Shown: positions 1-8,533, counted from the first letter of the stretch. The stretch: DNA of 64,000 bases from JALOLV01 sp046295175 (GCA_046295175.1 JBKBNY010000006.1:124001-188000), one strand, 5' to 3'. Numbers and translations are program-made. Notes: generated by a model from the letters alone, not told the origin.

Positions 1-54
1 GGTCTTAAAGATAAAGTAGATGAAATGAGTGAAGAATTGCAGAAAAGTCTTTAA
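1..54 (+). CDS. C-terminal end of an unidentified protein (partial)
   Basis: An open frame enters from the left edge and ends at a TAA at 52-54. It encodes a charged tail of 17 residues (…KVDEMSEELQKSL) that looks like the end of a helical protein. Too little is present to assign a family. The spacing to the LysM gene (68 bases) and the shared strand would allow a common transcript. Confidence 0.4.
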   Translation, partial: GLKDKVDEMSEELQKSL

Positions 55-122
55 ATTAGAAATTAGTAATCTTCGAAAAACGTGTTTTTTCTATAATTCA
101 AAATTTAAACCTAAAAAGTCCC

Positions 123-833
123 ATGTTTGAAGACCGCCCACCTAAAAACGAACGCCCAAAAGACGATTCAAAAAGCCTCCCGATTTTGGTATTGGGGGTA
201 CTAATAGCTATTATCTGTGCATTATTTTATATTGGTTGGGATTTGATGTCGGATGACCCCTCGGTTGCCGAAGATTTCACACCAAATGTAGCAGACTCGG
301 TTGCAAATAAAATTCCGAATGAGGTTGACCCAGAAGAAAATACAAATACCGATACTGCAAGTACAGCGACATCTTCGGGTAGTTTACCGCCGTTGACATT
401 ACCGAAAGGAGACGGTAAAAAAACAGAAGCTACTGCTACCACTGCCAAACCAGAAGAAACCAAACCTGCCGAAAAAGCTAAATCTGAGCCAGTAGTGCAA
501 CCAAAAGTAGAAATGCCAGAAGGTAGCGAATCTTACTCTTACCTTGTTGGTGACGGCGAAACATTTAATGGCATTGCCAATAGATTTAACCTAAAGCCAC
601 AAACACTGAAATCTCTGAATGGGAATGTTGACCCCAATGGAATCAAAGTTGGAGTTACTAAATTGAAGGTCCCGATTCAGGCGATACACACAGTTGGGCC
701 AGGTGACATTCTTAGAGTTGTTGCCAAAAAATACGGAATCACCGTTGAGGCTTTGATGGCAGCAAACAAGAAAACTAAAAACCGAGCCGACAGAGGCGAA
801 AAGCTGATAATACCGATTTCGGATAAGTTATAA
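123..833 (+). CDS. Membrane-anchored protein with two LysM domains
   Basis: This 236 aa protein has a short cytoplasmic N-terminus, one hydrophobic helix at about residues 20-42, a low-complexity Thr/Lys/Glu/Pro-rich linker (about 60-135), and two C-terminal LysM motifs. The first starts near SYLVGDGETFNGIANRFNL and the second near HTVGPGDILRVVAKKYGI. LysM domains bind the GlcNAc-containing glycan of peptidoglycan. The topology therefore suggests an inner-membrane anchor with a flexible spacer that reaches the cell wall. No enzymatic domain is visible, so a structural or scaffolding role in the envelope is inferred. A compact hairpin terminator follows the stop codon directly. Confidence 0.8.
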   Translation: MFEDRPPKNERPKDDSKSLPILVLGVLIAIICALFYIGWDLMSDDPSVAEDFTPNVADSVANKIPNEVDPEENTNTDTASTATSSGSLPPLTLPKGDGKKTEATATTAKPEETKPAEKAKSEPVVQPKVEMPEGSESYSYLVGDGETFNGIANRFNLKPQTLKSLNGNVDPNGIKVGVTKLKVPIQAIHTVGPGDILRVVAKKYGITVEALMAANKKTKNRADRGEKLIIPISDKL

Positions 834-836
834 TCG

Positions 837-860
837 AAGGAGCGAAAGCTCCTTTTTTTG
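837..860 (+). terminator. Rho-independent terminator after the LysM gene
   Basis: The stem AAGGAGC / GCTCCTT with a GAAA loop (837-854) runs into seven T residues (853-859). This is a textbook intrinsic terminator for the upstream plus-strand gene. Confidence 0.85.
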
Positions 861-954
861 TTGACACAAAAACAACTTTGACACCGCCACAATTAATCTA
901 TCAAAATTATTTTGATGAAATAACACAAGGGAAAGGGGAGATTATGTTTCCAGT

Positions 955-1701
955 TTAGAGACTGTTATAAAAACTAAAAATCTTTGTTAAATCCTGTAGA
1001 TTGCGGATAAATAATTGTTCTTTACGGATAAACCTAATCACTTCACTTCTTTTATCTTCCATCAGTAAAAGCAAATCTTTTCTACGTTTTCTGAATCGGA
1101 TAACCTCCTTACCTTGTGTGATATACAACACTTTATTTTTTATGATTTGGGTATCTTCATCGCCCAAATTGAGAGAAGGTACATAATCAGGCTTTCGGAT
1201 TTTCACTTCGGTATATTCTAATAACTGAATTTTCCCATCGACCAACACTTTGAAAAAACCTGGCTTTATTTTTTCGCTATTATCAATATAATCTAATGTA
1301 CTGTGAAGTTTTGGGGTGGTTGGCTGGTTATAAAACTGTATCTCTTGAATCATCGCTCCCGAAACAATTTTTATCCCATCGGGAGTTTTGAATTCAATAT
1401 CATTGCCAAAAAGATTGTACCTAACCAATACATTAGGAAGAGTGTCTAAACGAATTATCCCTTTGGGGGTTTCGATATTTCGTGGATAAAATTTAACCAA
1501 AGCCTCTGACCATTCGCTATTCAAGTAATAATCGCCCTTTATCTCGCTTGTACGCGTATCGAAACCATAAAAAAGATTTGATGAATTATTGCGAAGTTTT
1601 ACATCACCATAATTCAGACGGTCTTTGGTACTTTGTACAGCTTCGTTTTGGGCGAATCCCCATAGAGGAACTCCCAGTAAGAAAAGAGCCAGTTGCTTCA
1701 T
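955..1701 (-). CDS. Secreted protein of unknown function
   Basis: The product is 248 aa from the ATG at 1701. This start places a typical signal peptide (MKQLALFLLGVPLWGFAQ) at the N-terminus; an upstream in-frame ATG at 1731 would add ten residues before it and is less likely. The mature part is rich in beta-strand-like segments. It ends in a basic helical region (KVLYITQGKEVIRFRKRRKD and onwards) and a terminal FYNSL, an ending I associate with uncharacterised Bacteroidota exported proteins. I recognise no catalytic motif. It is the last gene of a minus-strand group with a small membrane protein and lspA, which suggests an envelope role but no more. Confidence 0.6.
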   Translation of the reverse strand: MKQLALFLLGVPLWGFAQNEAVQSTKDRLNYGDVKLRNNSSNLFYGFDTRTSEIKGDYYLNSEWSEALVKFYPRNIETPKGIIRLDTLPNVLVRYNLFGNDIEFKTPDGIKIVSGAMIQEIQFYNQPTTPKLHSTLDYIDNSEKIKPGFFKVLVDGKIQLLEYTEVKIRKPDYVPSLNLGDEDTQIIKNKVLYITQGKEVIRFRKRRKDLLLLMEDKRSEVIRFIRKEQLFIRNLQDLTKIFSFYNSL

Positions 1702-1741
1702 AAAACCAAATCTGGTTATGAATTTACTCAATAAAGGTACA

Positions 1742-2008
1742 TCAGATTACAAAATAGGCTACTATAACACCGATGGTTAGTAACATCAAAATCAATGTCT
1801 GACGAGTATCTGATTTTGGTGTTTCGGTTGTTGGAGCTACAGTTTTGAGATAGAATAATTGATACAAAAGGCACAGGCCTCCCATTACGCCAACCACACT
1901 AAATTTTAAGGCAGGAAGCGGCGGCACTTTGCCCGGTAAAAAAACCAATCCAAAGAAAGTAATTATAATTACCCATTTGAAATTTTCTTTCTTAGTCAAA
2001 AAAGCCAT
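1742..2008 (-). CDS. Small integral membrane protein, unknown function
   Basis: The 88 aa product starts MAFLTKKENFKW and has about three hydrophobic segments: residues 12-25, about 34-54 and 70-88. A short polar loop with Thr/Pro (APTTETPKSDTRQT) lies before the last helix. It matches no family I can name. The gene sits 46 bases downstream of lspA and about 40 bases before the secreted-protein gene, on the same strand, so it is probably co-transcribed with them. Its length, composition and start codon are consistent with a real gene rather than a shadow frame. Confidence 0.6.
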   Translation of the reverse strand: MAFLTKKENFKWVIIITFFGLVFLPGKVPPLPALKFSVVGVMGGLCLLYQLFYLKTVAPTTETPKSDTRQTLILMLLTIGVIVAYFVI

Positions 2009-2054
2009 AGTATTTTACTTTAAAATAATTTGGTCGTGATAATGATTTACTTGA

Positions 2055-2825
2055 TTATAAATTACTTTTATCTTCTGATTTTTCGGTGTTAATCTCGGTT
2101 AATTTGTCTTCGACCGATGCATCAATCATCTCATTTTCAATAGTTTCGGCAACTTGTTCTTGATTCGAAACAGATTCAATATTTTCCGTAGGTTCTGCTG
2201 GAACTTCTTCTTCGTTTACGATTGGTTCTTCGCCCATAAGTTCGGGATGTGACTCAGCAAAAAAGCTCTTTTGGAAAATCAGTATCGTAACTACTCCGCA
2301 AAAAATACAGGCATCTGCAAAATTGAAAATCGGTACAGTATTATATTGTCCACCCAAAATTGGTATCCATTCTGGATAGTATCCATCCAAAATATTGAAA
2401 TAAAACATATCGATTACCTGACCGTGAAACCAAGGAGTTGAGGCCTCGGCAGGGGCGTTGTCGAGCCAAACGCCATAAAAAGTACTATCAATTACGTTTC
2501 CGATGGCACCACCCAAGACCGCCGCTATTGACCAGAGTAATCCTTTTGCAGCATTGCGATTGGCCAAATGAGCTAAATACCAGCCAATACCGACCATTGC
2601 AAATAAACGGAAAGTTGTCAGAATCAGTTTGCCATATTCGCCTCCTAACTCCATTCCGAATGCCATACCACGGTTGGTTACGTAATGAAGCTGAAAAACA
2701 TTTGGAATAATGTCAATCTCTCCGAAATGCGTTGGGCGAACCCAATAGTGCATCCAAAGTTTTATGGCTTGGTCGATTATGATTAAAAATGCGGCAAACG
2801 CAAAATACTTAAAAGACGATTTCAT
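2055..2825 (-). CDS. lspA: Lipoprotein signal peptidase (signal peptidase II)
   Basis: LspA is the inner-membrane aspartyl protease that removes signal peptides from diacylglyceryl-modified prolipoproteins. Visible family signatures are the first helix with D18, TNRGMAFGM (about 50-58), GNVID (109-113), VIDMFYFN with the likely catalytic D139, and FNFADA with the second catalytic D171. At 256 aa it is much longer than the usual 160-170. Two parts account for the excess: an insertion of about 25 residues between GNVID and VIDM, and an acidic Glu/Asn/Ser-rich tail of about 60 residues (196-256) after the last helix. Long LspA forms are known in Bacteroidota. Downstream are a small membrane protein and a secreted protein on the same strand. 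Confidence 0.93.
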   Translation of the reverse strand: MKSSFKYFAFAAFLIIIDQAIKLWMHYWVRPTHFGEIDIIPNVFQLHYVTNRGMAFGMELGGEYGKLILTTFRLFAMVGIGWYLAHLANRNAAKGLLWSIAAVLGGAIGNVIDSTFYGVWLDNAPAEASTPWFHGQVIDMFYFNILDGYYPEWIPILGGQYNTVPIFNFADACIFCGVVTILIFQKSFFAESHPELMGEEPIVNEEEVPAEPTENIESVSNQEQVAETIENEMIDASVEDKLTEINTEKSEDKSNL

Positions 2826-2903
2826 TCAATTATTTTTGAGAATCCTAAAATTAGCCAATAATATTAAACAATAATTTTAGTCTCAGTCTAATTTTCGATT
2901 TAT

Positions 2904-4118
2904 TTAACAATTCTTTGCTTTTCTTCGCTCAATTTCACGCTTTACTAACAAAAATTCACGGCTACTTTGTCCGGCAATCGAAGAATTCTCCTCTGCACGA
3001 CGGAAAAGATACGGCATTACTGCCTCAACTGGTCCATAAGGTACATATTTTGCAACATTGTAACCAGCATTGGCCAAATTATAAGAAATATTATCGCTCA
3101 TACCTAACAATTGAGCAAACCAAACTCTTTTGTCATTGTTGGTTATACCCTTTTCTGCCATGAGTTTCATACAAAGATGGCAACTATTTTCATTGTGAGT
3201 ACCCATACAAATCGACAATACATCAAGATTATCAATAGCATACACAACAGCTTTGTCAAAATCTTCGTCGGTTTCGGCTTTGTTATTATGGATTGGGTCG
3301 CGGTAATTCATTTCAAATGCACGGCGACGTTCTTTCTCAATGTATGCTCCACGAACCAGCTTCGCTCCTACTGTATATCCTCCTTGGCGGGCTTTATCAC
3401 AACTTGCTATCAGGTTTTCGTAACTTTCCCAACGATACAGTTGATATGTATTATAAACGATTGTATTACCGTTTACGTTATATTTTGCCATCATATCATA
3501 GCAAAGTTGGTCTATTACATCTTGAATCCAGCTTTCTTCGGCATCAAAAAATAACCTTACATTGAGTCTGCTTGCTTCTTCACAAAGTCGAGAAACACGG
3601 GCTTTAACTCTATCAAAAGCGGCATTATCTTCGGAAGTCAAGTCTTCTGGATGCTCTTGTACTTTTTCAAGAAGCTCAACCGACCCAATACCAGACACCT
3701 TAAAAACCGAGAATGGGATATTTGCCTGTTGCGAAGCCGACTTATTGATAGTCAATAAAAGCTCTTGGGTTGTTTTATCAAAATCTTTTTCGTTGTCTTC
3801 TCCCTCCACCGAATAGTCCAAAATTGTACCAACATGGGCTTTTGCCAAATTATCTATGGCTTTTTGGCAGGTTTCTATACTTTCTCCACCGCAAAATTGC
3901 TCAAATAAAGTATTTTTTATAAGAAATTTAATAGGAAGACCCAATCTAATAGCAATTTTTATAAAAAAAGTTCCTATCTTTACGAGCCAGTTTTGGTTCA
4001 TCATCGCAAAAATCAAATAGGTTTTGCGAAGCTTAGAATCTGATTGGTGAGCAAAGGCAACTGAGGTGTCTTCAAAACTCACTGACTTTTTGGTTTGTAC
4101 CGTACTCATGGTCGGCAA
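2904..4118 (-). CDS. Proline dehydrogenase (FAD-dependent, monofunctional)
   Basis: The enzyme oxidises L-proline to pyrroline-5-carboxylate, passing electrons to the quinone pool through FAD. The 404 aa chain carries the PRODH barrel landmarks KLVRGAYIEKER, CMGTHNE, YGPVEAVMPYLFRRAEEN and an RRAEENSS-type substrate-carboxylate motif near the C-terminus. It lacks the P5C dehydrogenase half found in bifunctional PutA, so P5C must be oxidised by a separate enzyme encoded elsewhere. The start is at 4118, with a second ATG three codons in. The gene stands alone on the minus strand. The 219 bases to the divergent DAHP synthase gene hold both promoters, but I could not identify a clear box. Confidence 0.92.
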   Translation of the reverse strand: MPTMSTVQTKKSVSFEDTSVAFAHQSDSKLRKTYLIFAMMNQNWLVKIGTFFIKIAIRLGLPIKFLIKNTLFEQFCGGESIETCQKAIDNLAKAHVGTILDYSVEGEDNEKDFDKTTQELLLTINKSASQQANIPFSVFKVSGIGSVELLEKVQEHPEDLTSEDNAAFDRVKARVSRLCEEASRLNVRLFFDAEESWIQDVIDQLCYDMMAKYNVNGNTIVYNTYQLYRWESYENLIASCDKARQGGYTVGAKLVRGAYIEKERRRAFEMNYRDPIHNNKAETDEDFDKAVVYAIDNLDVLSICMGTHNENSCHLCMKLMAEKGITNNDKRVWFAQLLGMSDNISYNLANAGYNVAKYVPYGPVEAVMPYLFRRAEENSSIAGQSSREFLLVKREIERRKAKNC

Positions 4119-4315
4119 CAGTATTTAGTTTTAGTTAGATGATTTTGTTTAGTACCCTCTCAGAATTGAATTTTTCTAAGATTTATCTAAATCAAAGACA
4201 CATTTTATTCTGAAATTGTTTTGCAAATATACCATAATTAAAGCATTTCTTAATTACTGATTATAAAATCCTTATTAGTTTGCCTCAACAATAAGGAAAC
4301 AAAGTTTATTTAGAC

Positions 4316-4333
4316 CCTCAATTGAGGCTGAGG
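4316..4333. promoter_or_regulatory. Perfect 12-bp palindrome at the DAHP synthase translation start
   Basis: CCTCAATTGAGG (4316-4327) is a perfect palindrome. It is nested in a wider CCCTCA…TGAGGG inverted repeat (4315-4333) that ends four bases before the ATG at 4338. It could be an operator or a hairpin affecting ribosome access. No regulator can be assigned from sequence. Confidence 0.3.
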
Positions 4334-4337
4334 GCTG

Positions 4338-5438
4338 ATGATAATGAAAGCAAATTTAGACGTACTTCCTCTTGATAGTTGGATTAATACAGGCGGAAAA
4401 CCTTTGGTTATTGCAGGGCCATGTAGTGCCGAAACCGAAGAACAAGTGTGGGATACCGTAACGGGAATTGCCAAAGAAGGTTATGCTCACGTGATACGTG
4501 CTGGTGTATGGAAACCCCGTACACGCCCAGGTGGCTTTGAAGGTAAAGGTGAAGAAGCTTTGCCGTGGCTCCAAGCTGTTAAGAAAGAAACTGGTTTGCC
4601 TGTTGCGGTTGAGGTTGCTACTCCACAACATGTTGAATTAGCCCTTAAATATGGTATTGATATTCTTTGGATTGGTGCCAGAACAACTGTAAACCCTTTC
4701 AATGTGCAAGATTTGGCCGATTCACTCAAGGGTGTTGATGTGCCAGTTCTTATCAAAAACCCAGTAAACCCAGACTTAGCTCTTTGGATTGGTGCTTTTG
4801 AGCGTATTGCTGGTGCTGGTATCAAAAAATTAGGAGCGATTCACCGTGGATTCTCAAATGCACAAGAAACTAAGTTCCGTAACTCGCCAATGTGGCAGAT
4901 TGCTGTAGAGTTAAAAACTCAGTTTCCACAATTACCGCTTATTGGCGACCCATCGCACATGGCAGGTAAGCGTGCTTACTTATACGAATTGACACAAAGA
5001 ATCTTGGATTTGAACTACGATGGTTTGATTATCGAATCTCATAGAAATCCAGATGAGGCGTGGTCGGATGCGGCTCAACAGCTTACTCCTACGGCTCTTG
5101 GTGAAATGCTTCGTGAACTTGAAGTACGTAAACCAACTTATGGTTCTGATTTCCAAACCGAATTGGCTAAACTTCGTGGACAAATTGACCATATCGACCG
5201 TGAATTGCTTGAAGTTTTGGCAAATCGTATGGCTTTGGTTGAGCGTCTTGGCGAATATAAGCGTGATAACAACGTTGCGGTTCTTCAACTTGACCGCTGG
5301 AAAGAAGTTCACAAATCTCGTGCTGATTGGGCTAAGAGTTTGAATCTTTACCCAGAAATGGTTGAAGAATTATTCAAATTGATTCACATGGAGTCAATCC
5401 GTAAGCAAACAGAAGTGATGAATCAGCAAGTTGCGTAA
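4338..5438 (+). CDS. Bifunctional DAHP synthase / chorismate mutase
   Basis: Residues 1 to about 265 form a KDO8PS-like (type I-beta) 3-deoxy-7-phosphoheptulonate synthase, which condenses PEP and erythrose-4-phosphate at the entry of the shikimate pathway. Motifs include VIAGPCSAETEEQ, RAGVWKPRTRPGGFEGKG, IGARTTVNPF, KNPVNPD, IHRGFS, GDPSHMAGKR and IIESHRNPDEAW. Residues about 275-366 form an AroQ-type chorismate mutase (LRGQIDHIDRELLEVLANRM, then HMESIRKQ), converting chorismate to prephenate. This fusion is common in Bacteroidota and often lets the mutase domain feedback-regulate the synthase. The ATG at 4338 is followed two codons later by another at 4344, and either could be used. A prephenate dehydrogenase lies elsewhere in this window (39157-40413). 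Confidence 0.95.
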   Translation: MIMKANLDVLPLDSWINTGGKPLVIAGPCSAETEEQVWDTVTGIAKEGYAHVIRAGVWKPRTRPGGFEGKGEEALPWLQAVKKETGLPVAVEVATPQHVELALKYGIDILWIGARTTVNPFNVQDLADSLKGVDVPVLIKNPVNPDLALWIGAFERIAGAGIKKLGAIHRGFSNAQETKFRNSPMWQIAVELKTQFPQLPLIGDPSHMAGKRAYLYELTQRILDLNYDGLIIESHRNPDEAWSDAAQQLTPTALGEMLRELEVRKPTYGSDFQTELAKLRGQIDHIDRELLEVLANRMALVERLGEYKRDNNVAVLQLDRWKEVHKSRADWAKSLNLYPEMVEELFKLIHMESIRKQTEVMNQQVA

Positions 5439-5465
5439 TTGGCAACTCTGTAAATGATAATTCAG

Positions 5466-5500
5466 AAGCGTAGTCATTGGATTGACTACGCTTTCATTTT
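5466..5500 (+). terminator. Rho-independent terminator after the DAHP synthase gene
   Basis: The stem AAGCGTAGTCA (5466-5476) / TGACTACGCTT (5483-5493) has a 6-base loop and is followed by TTCATTTTTT. Confidence 0.85.
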
Positions 5501-5579
5501 TTAAAACCATTGATTTCTCGTAATTTTGTATAAATTTTACAATCAAACTCTACAAAATAGAGATTGAAACTTAAATCAA

Positions 5580-6356
5580 ATGAGCAATTACGCAACAACA
5601 GAAATAACCAGTGCCGAGATTCCATCGGATAACCCAGTGCATCAACGCTTGTACTTTCCGTATGTCGAAGCTGCAAAAATCATCAGCGGAAAAGTATTAG
5701 AATTGGGCTGTGGTTGGGGTCGTGGAGTAGAAACATTAATCGAAAAATGCGAACATTATACTGGGCTTGATAAAAATCAACCCTTGATTGATAGCCTTCA
5801 AGCGAAGTATCCTAAACATACATTTCGGGTAGCCGATTTACCTTACTTGACTGATTTTCAGGATAATACATTCGATTTTATCGTAACTTTTCAGGTAATC
5901 GAGCATATACAGAACGACCATAAATTCTTAGAAGAAGCCCATCGAGTGCTAAAACCTGGCGGAAAAATTTTATTGACGACCGTTAACCGTGATTATTCTT
6001 TGAGTCGAAATCCTTGGCATATCCGAGAATACCGAACCCAAGAACTCGCGGGACTGATGTGTAAGTATTTTTCAAAAGTTGATACAAAAGGTGTAGGTGG
6101 CAACCAAAAAGTTTGGGATTACTATGAAGAAAACAAGGCTTCTGTTCGTAAGATAATGCGTTGGGATATTTTTGATTTACAATACAGACTCCCTGCTTGG
6201 ATGTTACGGATTCCGTATGAGGTTTTGAACCGATTCAATAGAAATAAATTGGTAAAAGAAACAAGCGGACTTGCTCTTGAGATTCGTTGGGATGACCATC
6301 ATCTTTCAAACGACCCCGATAAATGCATTGATTTCTTTTTTATTGGAACAAAGTAA
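5580..6356 (+). CDS. Class I SAM-dependent methyltransferase
   Basis: The 258 aa protein has a Rossmann-type methyltransferase core. Motif I is VLELGCGWGRGVETL (about residues 39-53), the acidic end of strand 2 is YTGLDKNQ, and motif IV is FDFIVTFQVIEHI. The post-motif LKPGGKILLTTVNRD completes the SAM fold. It most resembles the Methyltransf_11/UbiE-COQ5-like superfamily; the substrate cannot be deduced. A C-terminal section of about 90 residues with several Trp, Arg and Tyr is probably the substrate cap. A TAATTTTG box at 5521-5528 fits the Bacteroidota -7 promoter element and would give a leader of about 45 bases. A terminator separates it from the next gene. Confidence 0.85.
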   Translation: MSNYATTEITSAEIPSDNPVHQRLYFPYVEAAKIISGKVLELGCGWGRGVETLIEKCEHYTGLDKNQPLIDSLQAKYPKHTFRVADLPYLTDFQDNTFDFIVTFQVIEHIQNDHKFLEEAHRVLKPGGKILLTTVNRDYSLSRNPWHIREYRTQELAGLMCKYFSKVDTKGVGGNQKVWDYYEENKASVRKIMRWDIFDLQYRLPAWMLRIPYEVLNRFNRNKLVKETSGLALEIRWDDHHLSNDPDKCIDFFFIGTK

Positions 6357-6368
6357 TTATTGAATAAA

Positions 6369-6396
6369 TCCCTTTCAAAACCCGAAAGGGACTTTT
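6369..6396 (+). terminator. Rho-independent terminator between methyltransferase and acetyltransferase genes
   Basis: The stem TCCCTTTC (6369-6376) / GAAAGGGA (6384-6391) has a 7-base loop and is followed by CTTTTAG. The T-tract is short, so efficiency may be partial. Confidence 0.65.
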
Positions 6397-6401
6397 AGTT
6401 T

Positions 6402-6869
6402 ATGTATTCAATCGTTCGGACAAATTCAGAAAATGCTGATTTTCAGTCACTTGTATCGCTACTTGATGCTTATCTCGAAGTAATCAATGGCGATAGCCAC
6501 TCATTTTTCAATCAATACAATCAAATTAATGTTTTAAAACATACGATTGTACTTTATGATGTCGATAAGCCGATTGCTTGTGGGGCTATCAAACAATATG
6601 AGGATGGGGTGATGGAAGTAAAACGAATGTATGTACTGAACGAATACCGAGGAAAGGGGGTTGCCCAAATTATCCTGTCCGAATTAGAAAAATGGGCTGC
6701 CGAGTTAGGCAATCATACTTGTATTTTAGAAACAGCCCGAACAATGACCTCCGCCGTAAAACTTTATCAAAAAAGCGAATACGAGGTGATTCCAAATTAC
6801 GGACAATACAAAGATGTTGCGGTTAGTATTTGTTTCAAGAAAAATCTTAATAATTTGAAGCACCCCTGA
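6402..6869 (+). CDS. GNAT-family N-acetyltransferase
   Basis: The 155 aa product is the usual size for a GNAT acetyl-CoA-dependent acetyltransferase. The acetyl-CoA pyrophosphate loop is seen as NEYRGKGVAQIIL (motif A, near residues 81-93). It is preceded by the strand VKRMYVL and followed by CILETARTMTSAVKLYQKSEYEVI, a typical motif B ending. The substrate is unknown. The last codons and the TGA fall inside a 33-base palindrome (6862-6894) that also precedes hemW. Confidence 0.85.
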   Translation: MYSIVRTNSENADFQSLVSLLDAYLEVINGDSHSFFNQYNQINVLKHTIVLYDVDKPIACGAIKQYEDGVMEVKRMYVLNEYRGKGVAQIILSELEKWAAELGNHTCILETARTMTSAVKLYQKSEYEVIPNYGQYKDVAVSICFKKNLNNLKHP

Positions 6870-6894
6870 CAGGGTTTGAAACCCCGTCAGGGGT
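6862..6894. repeat. 33-base near-perfect palindrome spanning the GNAT stop codon
   Basis: ACCCCTGAC (6862-6870) pairs with GTCAGGGGT (6886-6894). The inner GGGTTT (6872-6877) pairs with AAACCC (6879-6884), leaving one A/C mismatch. It has no T-tract. It could act as a stem-loop between two co-directional genes or be a dispersed palindromic element. Only one copy occurs in this window. Confidence 0.7.
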
Positions 6895-6908
6895 ATGTGA
6901 TACATTAC

Positions 6909-8054
6909 ATGCACCTCTATATTCACATACCTTTTTGTCGGCAGGCTTGTCATTACTGTGATTTTCATTTCAGCACGAGTCTGAAATATAAATCTGATAT
7001 GGTTGATGCCATCTGCAAAGAAATCGAACTCCAATCAAACTACCTTAGCAATAAAAATCTCGAAACTGTCTATTTTGGTGGTGGAACTCCCTCAATTTTA
7101 ACGCCCTCAGAATTGGATAAAATCTTACAGACCGTACATAAATACTATACATTCAATTCTCAGGCCGAATGTACAATTGAGGCCAATCCAGATGATTTAA
7201 CAAAGGATAAACTACTGATTTTCAAGCAGTTAGGAGTAAATAGACTAAGTATTGGTATCCAAAGTTTTGATGAAAATAATCTAAAATTCATAAATCGTGT
7301 GCATAATGCAGCTGAGGCTGAATCGTGTGTAAAACTTGCACAAGATACTGATTTTCAGAACATTACGATTGATTTAATCTACGCAATCAATTCACCAGAA
7401 AACGACAAAAACAATATTCACAAAGTTTGGAATCAAGATTTACAAAAAGCATTAAATCTAAACGTTCCGCATATTTCTTCCTATTGCTTAACCATCGAGC
7501 CACAAACAGTTTTTGGCAAGTGGCAAAAAGTAAATAAAATTCCACCTATTGACGAAGAGTTTGCAACTGAACAATTCAAAATATTGATAAGCACCTTAGA
7601 ATCAGCAGGTTATGAGCAATATGAGATTTCTAATTTTGCTCGAAACCAAATGTATTCACGACATAACACATCGTATTGGAAAGACCACGAGTATCTTGGT
7701 ATTGGACCGTCGGCACATTCTTACAACGGGTTTTCGAGGCAATTCAATGTTTCAAACAATGCCAAATACATCAAATCAATCAATGAAGGAAAAGTTTTGG
7801 CTGATGTAGAAATCCTGACTCCTGAAAATAAGGTTAATGATTATTTATTGACAAGCCTTCGTACCAAATGGGGATGTGATATGAACAAAATAAAGTGCAT
7901 CGTCGGTGAAAAGTGGCATGTAGAAAATCAATCTGTTTTAAGGAAATACATCAATAAAAATTTTCTTTCATTGAATGAATCAGTTTTGTATTTGACTCAT
8001 GAAGGAAAATTCTTTGCTGACCGTATAGCATCCGATTTATTTTTAGTAGATTAG
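6909..8054 (+). CDS. hemW: HemW, radical SAM heme chaperone (HemN-like)
   Basis: The 381 aa protein starts at the ATG at 6909 (MHLYIHIPFC). The longer frame begins with a TTG at 6876 inside a palindrome and adds residues not seen in the family. The radical-SAM cluster motif is CRQACHYCDF, i.e. CX3CX2C followed by Asp-Phe. True oxygen-independent coproporphyrinogen oxidase HemN has a further Cys at that place, so HemW is the better call. Other family markers are VYFGGGTPS, TIEANPDD, RLSIGIQSF and YEISNFAR…SRHNTSYW. HemW binds heme and delivers it to haemoproteins of the respiratory chain. An aerobic oxidase gene, hemF, lies at 42175-43083. Confidence 0.9.
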   Translation: MHLYIHIPFCRQACHYCDFHFSTSLKYKSDMVDAICKEIELQSNYLSNKNLETVYFGGGTPSILTPSELDKILQTVHKYYTFNSQAECTIEANPDDLTKDKLLIFKQLGVNRLSIGIQSFDENNLKFINRVHNAAEAESCVKLAQDTDFQNITIDLIYAINSPENDKNNIHKVWNQDLQKALNLNVPHISSYCLTIEPQTVFGKWQKVNKIPPIDEEFATEQFKILISTLESAGYEQYEISNFARNQMYSRHNTSYWKDHEYLGIGPSAHSYNGFSRQFNVSNNAKYIKSINEGKVLADVEILTPENKVNDYLLTSLRTKWGCDMNKIKCIVGEKWHVENQSVLRKYINKNFLSLNESVLYLTHEGKFFADRIASDLFLVD

Positions 8055-8104
8055 TTTTTTCAATAATTTCGATATTTATCCGTTTAAATTGTAAAGATTC
8101 ACTT

Positions 8105-8533
8105 ATGAAAAAGGCAATTATATATTTATCATTGATTACGATTTCTGTATTTGCATATTCTTGTAGATTTGAAGATGCCTCGGCAGGTGTAGCCGATAAC
8201 GTGGTTGGGAAATATACCGTTCAGAAGATACAGGATTCAAAGACTACTATTAGCTTACCGACTTCGGTTGGAGAGATTATCGTCACCGCACGCGTTGATA
8301 TCAATAAGAAAAATGCAACAACGGTTGATGTTAGAAGAGTAGTTTACCAAAAAAGTAAAACAAAGACCGACAGTACCATCCAATCTGATATTGATGTGGT
8401 TGTTGCAAAATCGGGAAGTTCGTTTACTCTTTCAAAAGATGGTAAAGAAATTGGGAATTTGAAGGGAAAAACGCTTACACTCGAATCTTTGGTTGATAAA
8501 GAGAAAACAACCGTTATTGCCGAAAAACAGTAG
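8105..8533 (+). CDS. Putative lipoprotein of unknown function
   Basis: The 142 aa protein has a lipoprotein signal peptide: MKK, a hydrophobic stretch and the lipobox FAYSC with the lipidated Cys at residue 20. The mature part is a small beta-rich domain with many Thr, Val and Lys residues (VVGKYTVQKIQDSKTTISLP), reminiscent of lipocalin-like or DUF-type Bacteroidota lipoproteins, but no family is certain. Its stop codon lies inside a hairpin shared with the convergent Uma2 gene. Confidence 0.75.
   Translation: MKKAIIYLSLITISVFAYSCRFEDASAGVADNVVGKYTVQKIQDSKTTISLPTSVGEIIVTARVDINKKNATTVDVRRVVYQKSKTKTDSTIQSDIDVVVAKSGSSFTLSKDGKEIGNLKGKTLTLESLVDKEKTTVIAEKQ

Noticed and set aside
3111..3554. A 147-codon plus-strand frame inside the proline dehydrogenase gene
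   Set aside because: It is antisense to the PRODH active-site region, with no domain and no plausible start context.
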